Origin: an uncultured Desulfovibrio sp.
Lineage (GTDB): Bacteria; Desulfobacterota; Desulfovibrionia; Desulfovibrionales; Desulfovibrionaceae
Assembly (NCBI GenBank): GCA_900541395.1
Contig: UQJT01000058.1
Coordinates: 1 to 11,432, forward strand
Direction of reading: 5' to 3'
DNA: 11,432 bases
A model generated the notes under the pieces. The model made no database searches. It was not told the origin of the DNA and saw only the letters and a program-made list of their open reading frames with translations. A program made the position numbers and the translations under genes. Positions within the stretch are counted from its first letter, which is position 1. Each line of letters opens with the position of its first letter. Positions 1-5,276 of the stretch are shown piece by piece.

Positions 1-1
1 G

Positions 2-634
2 GCCGGGGCCGTGTACTTCGACGCCCTCAAGCCTGAAAGCTACGCCGCCATGATCGGGGAAACGGTCGGGAAATCCGGAGGCAGGCTGCATATCCTGGTC
101 AACAATTACGGCGGTACCCGGCCCGAAACGGACAAGGACGTGGCGGGCACGGATGCGGAACATTTTCAGGCCGACGTGCTCAACCATGTGAACAGCGTGT
201 TTCTGGCCGTCAAGCATGCGTTGCCGTACCTGGAGACGGCGGGCGGAGGAAGCGTGATCAATGTGTCGTCCATGGCCTCGGTACTGCCCGACGTCACGCG
301 CATCGGCTATACCACGGCCAAAGCGGCGGTCAATTCCATGACCCGCAACATAGCCGCCCAGTACGGACGCAAGGGCATACGCTGCAACGCCGTGCTGCCG
401 GGCATGACGGCCACCGACGCGGTGGCGGATAACCTGTCTCCGGAGTTTATCGCCTCTGTTCTGCGGCACATACCCCTGGGCCGCATGGGCACGCCCGAAG
501 ACATCGCGCGCGTCGTGTGTTTTCTGGCCTCGGACGACTCGGCCTACATCACGGGACAGTGCCTGGAAGTGGCCGGGGGATTGGGCGTGCCCACGCCTTT
601 TTACGCCGATATGACGGACGGCGCGCATAATTGA
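2..634 (+). CDS. Short-chain dehydrogenase/reductase, 7alpha-hydroxysteroid dehydrogenase-like (5' end cut by window)
   Basis: NAD(P)-dependent SDR oxidoreductase lacking its N-terminus: the Rossmann TGxxxGxG motif lies left of the window and the frame is open from base 2. Counting from the GTG at 11, I see the NNYGG motif (31-35) that replaces the usual NNAG, catalytic Ser87 in NVSS, Tyr100 and Lys104 in the YxxxK motif, and the LPGM and VAGG C-terminal motifs. From memory, NNYGGT, the RIxY context of the active Tyr, IRCNAVLPG, ASDDS and the EVAGG...TP tail are shared with clostridial 7alpha-hydroxysteroid dehydrogenases, which oxidise the 7-hydroxyl of bile acids. Odd point: the Asn of the SDR catalytic tetrad aligns with His59, flanked by Asn58 and Asn61. 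SDR membership is certain; bile-acid specificity is an inference, and another alcohol or ketone substrate is possible. It probably ends its own transcript at the hairpins just downstream. Confidence 0.9.
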   Translation, partial: AGAVYFDALKPESYAAMIGETVGKSGGRLHILVNNYGGTRPETDKDVAGTDAEHFQADVLNHVNSVFLAVKHALPYLETAGGGSVINVSSMASVLPDVTRIGYTTAKAAVNSMTRNIAAQYGRKGIRCNAVLPGMTATDAVADNLSPEFIASVLRHIPLGRMGTPEDIARVVCFLASDDSAYITGQCLEVAGGLGVPTPFYADMTDGAHN

Positions 635-672
635 AAATGTATCTCGTCTTGACCCGTGATTTTGGATGAGCT

Positions 673-712
673 ATGCCCGGAAAGGCATTTTTGGATTTGC
701 TTCCGCAAATCC
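673..712 (+). terminator. Two tandem hairpins after the SDR gene (possible terminator)
   Basis: A 5-bp stem ATGCC/GGCAT (673-677, 684-688) with a six-base loop runs into a short T-run (688-692). It is followed at once by a perfect 8-bp stem GGATTTGC/GCAAATCC (693-700, 705-712) closed by a TTCC loop. Position 40 bases after the SDR stop fits a factor-independent terminator, though the first stem is short. A TTGACC box at 649-654 and TATGCC at 672-677, 17 bases apart, would alternatively be a weak promoter for a long yedE leader; both readings cannot be fully right. Confidence 0.4.
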
Positions 713-896
713 GCTTGAGAGCGTTATGCTTCTGTGGGGTCCCTTCGGGCAGCTATGTTCGCGTTTCCGGCGGCAAAAAAGCGTGATCTTCCCTGCCGGG
801 AGGGCGGGGGCCGCGCAGCGTGAGCGAAGCGTTTTCCCCGCAAAACGCGAGCGAAAGCGAGCGCCGCACAGGATGTGCGGCCGAGCGTCATCTTAG

Positions 897-977
897 AAGG
901 AGGCACCGGTTATGATTCTTGCGCGTATGTGATGCGGCCGTGTCGGAAACCACCGTGCGTGGTTCCTGCATGGTTCC
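897..977 (+). promoter_or_regulatory. Candidate yedE leader: mini-ORF with in-frame TGA and SECIS-like hairpin
   Basis: A strong Shine-Dalgarno AAGGAGG (897-903) stands eight bases before an ATG (912) whose frame reads MILARM and then TGA (930-932), followed by a TGC codon. Past the TGA lies a hairpin of 8 bp with one bulged A: 945-953 pairs with 959-966, loop CGTGC (954-958). The loop starts 21 bases after the TGA and has G at its second position, which meets the loose rules for bacterial SECIS elements. If the TGA were read as selenocysteine the frame would continue to a stop at 1017-1019, about 35 residues. Placed 165 bases before a selenium transporter gene, it could be a selenium-sensing leader peptide or attenuator. 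This is inference; such hairpins also occur by chance in GC-rich DNA. Confidence 0.25.
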
Positions 978-1130
978 GCCCGGGCGCGGGAGAATGGCCG
1001 GTCCACCGCTCTCCGCTGACCCATCCGTTTTTTCTGTCTCCCGGAGCGGCTGACCCTGTACGGCGCGTAAGCGCCCCCGCATGGCGGTTGAGGTTTTGTC
1101 TGCACTTCCACCATTTCAGAGGGAGACGGT

Positions 1131-2222
1131 ATGAACGTTCGGCGTAACGTATTCGCCACCACGGCCGGGATCATCGTGACCGGCGCGGTCATCGGCATTT
1201 TGGCCATTATTCTTCAATACAACGGCAATCCCCCCAATATGGGCATCTGCGTGGCCTGCTTCGAGCGGGACATCGCAGGGGCTTTGGGCCTGCAAAGGGC
1301 CGCCATTGTCCAGTACCTGCGGCCGGAAATCATCGGCCTGGTGCTGGGATCGATGGTTGCGGCCCTCATCTTCGGCAATTTCCGGCCTCGGGCCGGTTCC
1401 GCGCCCGTTACCCGCTTTTTCCTGGGGGTGGTGGCCGTCATGGGCGCGCTGGTCTTTCTGGGCTGCCCCTGGCGCGCCGTATTGCGTCTGGCCGGGGGCG
1501 ACCTCAACGCCGTGCTTGGTCTGGCCGGATTGTTCGTGGGTATCGCCATCGGCACCGTGTTCTTCCGTCGGGGCTATTCGTTGGGACGGAATGTGCCGCA
1601 AGGCAAGCTGGCGGGCTTTATGTTTCCGGCCCTGATGTTGGCTTTTCTGGCTCTTCTCATCGCTTTTCCCCAGATTCCCGGCCAGGATAAGGACGGTATT
1701 TTATTCTATTCCGTGTCCGGCCCCGGCTCCATGCACGCGCCGCTGTGGCTTTCGCTGGGCGCGGCGCTGATCATCGGCTTCATCGCCCAACGCAGCCGCT
1801 TCTGCACTATGGGCGCGGTGCGCGACATGATTCTGTTCCGTCAGGGACATCTGTTTCTGGGGTTGCTGGCCATGTTTGTGGCGGCCTTTATCATGAATCT
1901 CGTCCTCGGCAGTTTTCATCCCGGCTTTGAAAATCAGCCCGTGGCCCACTCCGACGGCGTATGGAACTTCCTGGGCATGGTCACCGCCGGTCTGGCCTTC
2001 GCTCTGGCGGGCGGCTGCCCCGGCCGCCAGCTTTTCCTGGCCGGGGAGGGCGACGGCGACGCCGCCGTATTTGCCCTGGGCATGATCGTGGGCGCGGCTA
2101 TGGCTCACAACTTCGGTACCGCCAGTTCCGGCACCGGCATCGGTCCCTACGGCATCCACGCGACCATTATCGGATTTGTGGTGTGCGTGATCATCGGCTT
2201 CATGCACAGTAAAAGAGCGTAA
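1131..2222 (+). CDS. yedE: Selenium metabolism membrane protein YedE (YeeE/YedE-family transporter)
   Basis: Polytopic inner-membrane protein of 363 residues, the usual length for the selenium-linked YedE group, with roughly nine to ten hydrophobic segments. The family is related to thiosulfate transporters of the YeeE type and is thought to move a selenium or reduced sulfur species through a chain of pore cysteines. Conserved cysteine motifs are visible: CVAC (Cys40, Cys43) in the first half, GCPWR (Cys112), RFCTMG (Cys225) and GGCPGR (Cys296), together with the duplicated glycine-rich pattern typical of the two half-repeats. The ATG at 1131 has GGGAG at 1121-1125, five bases upstream. It is followed after 11 bases by yedF, whose ribosome site overlaps the yedE stop, so the two are one transcript. 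The yedF and DUF3343 neighbours support a selenium rather than a general sulfur role, but the substrate is not shown by sequence. Confidence 0.92.
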   Translation: MNVRRNVFATTAGIIVTGAVIGILAIILQYNGNPPNMGICVACFERDIAGALGLQRAAIVQYLRPEIIGLVLGSMVAALIFGNFRPRAGSAPVTRFFLGVVAVMGALVFLGCPWRAVLRLAGGDLNAVLGLAGLFVGIAIGTVFFRRGYSLGRNVPQGKLAGFMFPALMLAFLALLIAFPQIPGQDKDGILFYSVSGPGSMHAPLWLSLGAALIIGFIAQRSRFCTMGAVRDMILFRQGHLFLGLLAMFVAAFIMNLVLGSFHPGFENQPVAHSDGVWNFLGMVTAGLAFALAGGCPGRQLFLAGEGDGDAAVFALGMIVGAAMAHNFGTASSGTGIGPYGIHATIIGFVVCVIIGFMHSKRA

Positions 2223-2233
2223 GGAGAGCAATC

Positions 2234-2446
2234 ATGGCGAAAGTGATCGACACCTGCGGCTTGTCCTGCCCGCAACCTGTGCTGATGGTGCATGAGGCCG
2301 CCCGGTCCGGCGACAAGGCGTTGGACGTGCTGGTGGACAACGAGGCCAGTCGTGAAAACGTGACCCGCGCGGCGGAAAAGCTGGGCTTCGCAGTGACGCC
2401 CGTGGAACAGGACGACGTGGTGTGCCGCCTGGAACTGCGCGCATGA
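2234..2446 (+). CDS. yedF: TusA/SirA-like sulfur/selenium carrier, single-domain YedF
   Basis: A cytoplasmic 70-residue protein of the TusA (SirA/YedF) family. Residues 7-15 carry the hallmark CGLSCPQPV motif; Cys12 of the CPxP box is the expected persulfide or perselenide site and Cys8 is a second conserved cysteine of the selenium-linked group. Selenium YedF proteins often have a C-terminal DsrE-like half as well; here only the TusA half is present. AGGAG at 2222-2226 precedes the ATG at 2234 and overlaps the yedE stop codon, so translation is probably coupled. The stop TGA overlaps an ATG at 2443 (ATGA), one of two candidate starts of the next gene. It is inferred to accept the species brought in by YedE and hand it to a partner. 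The TusA fold is certain; the selenium role rests on context. Confidence 0.92.
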   Translation: MAKVIDTCGLSCPQPVLMVHEAARSGDKALDVLVDNEASRENVTRAAEKLGFAVTPVEQDDVVCRLELRA

Positions 2447-2484
2447 GTCTATGGAAAAAAATGAGGCTCGCCCTCGGTCGGACG

Positions 2485-2605
2485 GCAAACCCCGCTTGGC
2501 GGGGTTTGCGCCGCCTCAGAGCGGAAAAACGCGAAAATTCGTTGCCTGACGGCGCGGCCAAGCCGCGGCCCGCTTTGGATTTTCGCGTGTGTCGCACTGA
2601 GCGAC
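2485..2605 (+). repeat. Cluster of GC-rich hairpins between yedF and the DUF3343 domain
   Basis: Three stem-loops stand in a row: GCAAACCCCG/CGGGGTTTGC (2485-2494, 2500-2509, terminator-like but without a T-run); a 9-bp stem CGCGAAAAT/ATTTTCGCG (2530-2538, 2579-2587) enclosing a 6-bp stem CGCGGC/GCCGCG (2553-2558, 2562-2567); and GTCGC/GCGAC (2591-2595, 2601-2605). The frame stays open through all of this, but the product is arginine-rich and unlike a domain. It may be an intergenic structured element or attenuator separating yedF from the downstream gene rather than coding DNA. Confidence 0.5.
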
Positions 2606-2664
2606 GCGCGGAGGGCGGCCTCTCCGGCCCCAGGGACGGAAAAGCCGCCACGGAGGAGCAAGGC

Positions 2665-4143
2665 TTGCTTGTGTTTCACAACACGGCCGAGGTCATCCGT
2701 GCCGAGCGCATTCTCACACGGGCGGGGTTCGCCGTTCGGGTCATGGGGCCGCCGCCCGACTTGCAATCCGGCTGCGATATGGTGCTGGAATTTCCTCTGC
2801 TGTTCGCCCTGCCGGTGCGCGCCGCACTGGAGGCGGACGGCCTGGAGCCTCTTCAGATTGTGCCTTTGCGTGATTTGCTGTTGGAGCCGGTGTCGCTGTT
2901 TCAGGCCGTCCGCTACGGCGACTATCTCATGGTGCGGGCGGCCAATGTAAAGATGACGGTGGATGCGGTCTCGCCGGAACGTCGTATTGTCAATGTCTCG
3001 GGCGGCGGCTGCCCGGACGTGCCCTATCTGGCTTCGCTGTTGGTGGGACGCGGTCTGGACGAGGCTGACGAGCCGCGCGTCCACGGCCGCACCCTGTGTT
3101 CCTACGCGTTGCAGAAAGCGTTTGAGGAGACGCGCCGCCTGCTGGCAGAGCCGGATATGGGCGGCGCGCCCGCGGCTTCGGTGGGACGGGCCGCGCCTCC
3201 TTTTTCTCCTGTGACGCCGATTCTCGGGGAGCGTCCGGGGCCCGGACGCTCCTGGTTGATCTGCGGCACGGTGCCCGACGGGGAATTTCCTCTGCTGCTG
3301 GATACTTGGCATTTGGAGGGCGAGACGTTGGTCAACGCCGGGGGGAGGCGACTGCCCGTGCGGCGCGGCACCCCCGCGTTGCTGGCCTCGGCCCTGGCCG
3401 CCTGCGCCGCCGTCGGAGCGCCTGCTCCCGAAGCGTTGCTGGTCGGCGACGAAGGCGACGGCAAGGGCAGTTCCCTTCTCTATCGCCGCCTTGCCGACGA
3501 ACTGCTGCCCTCCCGCCATTGGGACGGCCTGACGTTTCATTACTTGTTCCCCGACCTGGACGGACACAACCGGGTGCTCATGGCTTTGGACTCCCTGCCT
3601 GAGGAACGACGCCCCCTGCTGGCCGCCGACGCGGGTTATATGTACGTGGCCAAGATGAGCGGCTATGCGTCGTCCTATGATCTGTTTACTCCCGACGCCG
3701 GGGAATTGGCTTTTCTGGCCGACGAAAAGGCTCCTCATCCTTTTTACACGCGCGGTTTTCTGCTCGGCGGAAACAACGACGTGGCGGACCTGGCGGCCCG
3801 CGCCGCGGCGGCGGGCAACAGCGCCCGCCATCTGCTGATTAAGGGCGCGACGGATTACGTGATCCGGGACGGCGTAGTGCTGGCCACGGTGGACTCTCCG
3901 TGCGTGCCCGCGCTGGAGCCGATAGGCGGCACCGGGGATGTGGTGACCGGCCTGGTCACCGCGTTGCTGGCCGCCGGGTTTGACCTGGGGGCCGCCTGCC
4001 GGGCTGCCGCTCGGGGCGCACGGCTTGTGGGCGCGGCGGCCCGGCCTGGCCCCGCGTCCGGCGTGGCGGAACTGGCGCCTTTTATCCCCGACGCCGTACG
4101 AAGCATGTTGCCCTCTGCCGAAAAGGCTCACCCGAAGGGCTGA
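2665..4143 (+). CDS. DUF3343 domain fused to a ribokinase/NnrD-like domain, selenium operon
   Basis: A two-part protein of about 492 residues. Residues 1-75 match DUF3343, a small putative Se/S-carrier-like domain that travels with yedE/yedF: FHNT opening, PPPDLQSGCD with Cys37. Residues 85-160 form a conserved-looking linker with GGGCPDVP (Cys116) and TLCSYALQ (Cys145). From about 195 to the end is a ribokinase-fold region like the NAD(P)HX dehydratase (NnrD/YjeF C-terminal) family: the TPDAGE segment, IKGATDYV, and the GGTGD anion-hole/catalytic loop at 421-425. Start choice: TTG at 2665 has GGAGG (2652-2656) at eight bases and begins exactly at the domain. The alternative ATG at 2443 overlaps the yedF stop as ATGA but adds 74 arginine-rich residues over the hairpin cluster. 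Function unknown; a nucleotide-dependent step on selenium or a repair role is conceivable. Confidence 0.82.
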   Translation: MLVFHNTAEVIRAERILTRAGFAVRVMGPPPDLQSGCDMVLEFPLLFALPVRAALEADGLEPLQIVPLRDLLLEPVSLFQAVRYGDYLMVRAANVKMTVDAVSPERRIVNVSGGGCPDVPYLASLLVGRGLDEADEPRVHGRTLCSYALQKAFEETRRLLAEPDMGGAPAASVGRAAPPFSPVTPILGERPGPGRSWLICGTVPDGEFPLLLDTWHLEGETLVNAGGRRLPVRRGTPALLASALAACAAVGAPAPEALLVGDEGDGKGSSLLYRRLADELLPSRHWDGLTFHYLFPDLDGHNRVLMALDSLPEERRPLLAADAGYMYVAKMSGYASSYDLFTPDAGELAFLADEKAPHPFYTRGFLLGGNNDVADLAARAAAAGNSARHLLIKGATDYVIRDGVVLATVDSPCVPALEPIGGTGDVVTGLVTALLAAGFDLGAACRAAARGARLVGAAARPGPASGVAELAPFIPDAVRSMLPSAEKAHPKG

Positions 4144-4180
4144 AGCATATTCATTTTAAAAGACTGTGTGCAGGTTGCGG

Positions 4181-4258
4181 TTAAAGTTATGGCAAAGGCG
4201 GCCGTACCGGGAGGTACGGCCGCCTTTGCCTGCTGCACGTAGAGCAGAGTAACTTTAA
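4181..4258 (+). terminator. Strong terminator of the selenium operon with nested inverted repeats
   Basis: A perfect 18-bp stem (4191-4208 with 4213-4230) closed by a GGGA loop starts 47 bases after the operon's last stop. It is enclosed by a second perfect 9-bp inverted repeat TTAAAGTTA/TAACTTTAA (4181-4189, 4250-4258), with a small TGCT/AGCA stem (4231-4234, 4243-4246) in the right arm. No T-run follows the inner stem directly. Because the flanking genes converge, it could act in both directions; the nested arms also resemble a small repeat element. Confidence 0.7.
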
Positions 4259-4358
4259 AATTTTACAATGTAGCTTTAAGACACGCCCGCTTCGGCATCC
4301 GACAGCGCCAAGGAATGGCGTTGATGCCTTCGCGGCAACCGCCTGCTCCGCGGTCGGA

Positions 4359-4436
4359 AGAGCATTTTCAAAACCGAAAAAGCTCTAAGGTCGCTTGTCG
4401 TCAACCATAAACCATAGCACCGCCTTTTGAAAATGC
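4359..4436 (-). terminator. Candidate terminator/repeat with two alternative stems
   Basis: Lying 12 bases past the stop of the minus-strand HEAT-like gene, this segment can fold in two exclusive ways: a long-range 12-bp stem (4362-4373 with 4425-4436) or a local 10-of-11-bp stem (4359-4369 with 4376-4386). Neither has a clean T-run on the minus strand. It may be a terminator, or one copy of a dispersed intergenic repeat. Confidence 0.35.
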
Positions 4437-4447
4437 GGCGATAGACG

Positions 4448-5050
4448 TCAATGTTGTCGGATGACCCCGCCGACGTCCGCAACTTTGTATTTTTCGGCCA
4501 GCTCCACGGCCAGAGAGCGGCAGACCGGATCGGGATCGGCGGAGGCGGCCGAATGCAGGACCGGCAGCGCTGCCGGGATCAGATCGGGCCGGGCGGACAG
4601 CACCGTGTCCACGGCTGTGTAACACGAGCGCCGCAGGGGGGCGTGATCGCACCAGGTGCTGTCCCCCTCCTTGTCCAGAATATAAGAGAACAGAACCTTA
4701 TGGTACAGGTCGGCCAGGGGGCGGCTTTGGGCCAACGTCTGGCCGAACGCCTCGGGAATGCCCCAGCCTATATTGCCCGATTCCTCGTTCATGTGCCACA
4801 AAAAGCGCCGCACAACATTGCGGGCCTCTTCCGGAGCCTGCTCGTACAGACGGCTCAACACGCGTCCCAGAGCAAAGGCCGCGCGTTCCGTCATCGTTCC
4901 TCCTTCGGGCAGAGCGGCGAACAGCGGATTGACAAGGGAGGCGAGGGGAGTTTCGCCTTCCAAATCGGGGGGCAGAGGCTGTTCCGGCGTCCAGTCGGAG
5001 GACCGCAGCCAGGGCCGGATGGCGGATTTCAGGGCGCGAAAACGGGGCAT
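4448..5050 (-). CDS. HEAT-like helical protein resembling the DVU0298 family
   Basis: A 200-residue, probably cytoplasmic protein, all-helical by composition, with no signal peptide or membrane segment. The central segment HMNEESGNIGWGIPEAFG, followed by regular helix pairs (YILDKEG..., LRRSCYTAVDTVL, DPVCRSLAVELAEKY), is typical of HEAT/PBS-like repeats. From memory it matches the DVU0298 family described from Desulfovibrio, whose role is unknown; related small HEAT-repeat proteins serve as scaffolds or lyase-like partners. The ATG at 5050 is preferred over an in-frame ATG 22 codons upstream because AAAGGAG sits five bases before it and the extra residues look like leader DNA. It stands alone on the minus strand, divergent from the PxxKW gene, with its own promoter. 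The gene is well supported; the family name is moderately sure. Confidence 0.82.
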   Translation of the reverse strand: MPRFRALKSAIRPWLRSSDWTPEQPLPPDLEGETPLASLVNPLFAALPEGGTMTERAAFALGRVLSRLYEQAPEEARNVVRRFLWHMNEESGNIGWGIPEAFGQTLAQSRPLADLYHKVLFSYILDKEGDSTWCDHAPLRRSCYTAVDTVLSARPDLIPAALPVLHSAASADPDPVCRSLAVELAEKYKVADVGGVIRQH

Positions 5051-5118
5051 GAGGGCTCCTTTGGGAAGCGACGTGACCGCGACGGAAACGGACCCGGCGA
5101 CGGCCGAAAATATCATTA

Positions 5119-5146
5119 ATATTAAGCGGTCCGAAGCCGCTGTCCA
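5119..5146 (-). promoter_or_regulatory. Candidate sigma70 promoter of the HEAT-like gene
   Basis: Read on the minus strand, TGGACA (5146-5141) is followed after 16 bases by TAATAT (5124-5119), matching the -35 and -10 boxes at five and four of six positions. Transcription would start near 5112, leaving a leader of about 60 bases before the ATG at 5050. The -10 box lies in a perfect palindrome TTAATATTAA (5116-5125), which might also bind a regulator. Confidence 0.45.
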
Positions 5147-5195
5147 GGGTCGGCTGCGTCAACGCGGGAAAAGGGCGCAAATAGCGGTTTTTCCC

Positions 5196-5226
5196 TTGAC
5201 ATACTCATCGATATAAGCCAGATATT
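5196..5226 (+). promoter_or_regulatory. Candidate sigma70 promoter of the PxxKW gene
   Basis: A consensus -35 box TTGACA (5196-5201) stands 19 bases before GATATT (5221-5226), a 4-of-6 match to TATAAT. The spacing is long, so the exact -10 box is uncertain. The start would fall near 5233, with GGAGG at 5266-5270 serving the ATG at 5277. A GGGAAAA/TTTTCCC inverted repeat (5166-5172, 5189-5195) abuts the -35 box. Confidence 0.45.
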
Positions 5227-5276
5227 CGAGTTCCGATTGCGAAAAACAGCCCCACGGGGCGATACGGAGGTTTTAC

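Larger units (their letters stand above)
635..1130. other. Hairpin-rich intergenic region between the SDR gene and yedE
   Basis: I see no convincing protein gene in these 496 bases; reading frames on both strands have arginine/proline-rich, non-homologous products. The left part carries the tandem hairpins at 673-712. The middle (about 815-881) is a GC-rich stretch built from repeated GAGCGAA/GAGCG words with two perfect hairpins: GCGTTTT/AAAACGC (829-835, 842-848) and GCCGCACA/TGTGCGGC (863-870, 874-881). The right part (897-1080) holds a candidate leader, a T6 run at 1028-1033 and a GGCGC-GTAA-GCGCC hairpin with a GNRA-type loop (1062-1075). The region probably holds the yedE promoter and a structured 5' leader; which -10 box is used cannot be decided from sequence. 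Confidence 0.5.
4144..4447. other. Convergent intergenic region with long inverted repeats
   Basis: These 304 bases lie between two genes that point at each other, and I see no supported gene in them; a minus-strand frame over 4276-4482 is arginine-rich with no recognisable domain. Besides the nested terminator at 4181-4258, there is a perfect 12-bp inverted repeat GCATTTTCAAAA/TTTTGAAAATGC (4362-4373, 4425-4436) with a 51-base loop. Its left arm also forms a local hairpin AGAGCATTTTC/GAAAAAGCTCT (4359-4369, 4376-4386) with one mismatch. Either structure could end the minus-strand transcript of the gene at 4448-5050. The A+T-rich blocks stand out from the neighbouring coding DNA. Confidence 0.5.

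Noticed and set aside
875..1147. A 90-codon plus-strand frame before yedE
   Set aside because: Proline/arginine-rich, no ribosome site, overlaps the well-supported yedE start.
2449..4131. A 560-codon open frame antisense to the DUF3343-kinase gene
   Set aside because: Product is Gln/His/Arg/Gly-rich with no domain and mirrors the codon bias of the plus-strand gene; a typical GC-rich antisense shadow.
4276..4482. A 68-codon minus-strand frame in the convergent intergenic region
   Set aside because: Overlaps the end of the HEAT-like gene and inverted repeats; arginine-rich product with no domain. More likely repeat DNA.
5166..5195. GGGAAAA/TTTTCCC inverted repeat next to the -35 box of the PxxKW promoter as an operator
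   Set aside because: Only 7 bp with a 16-base gap in an A/G-rich stretch; no known regulator site recognised.
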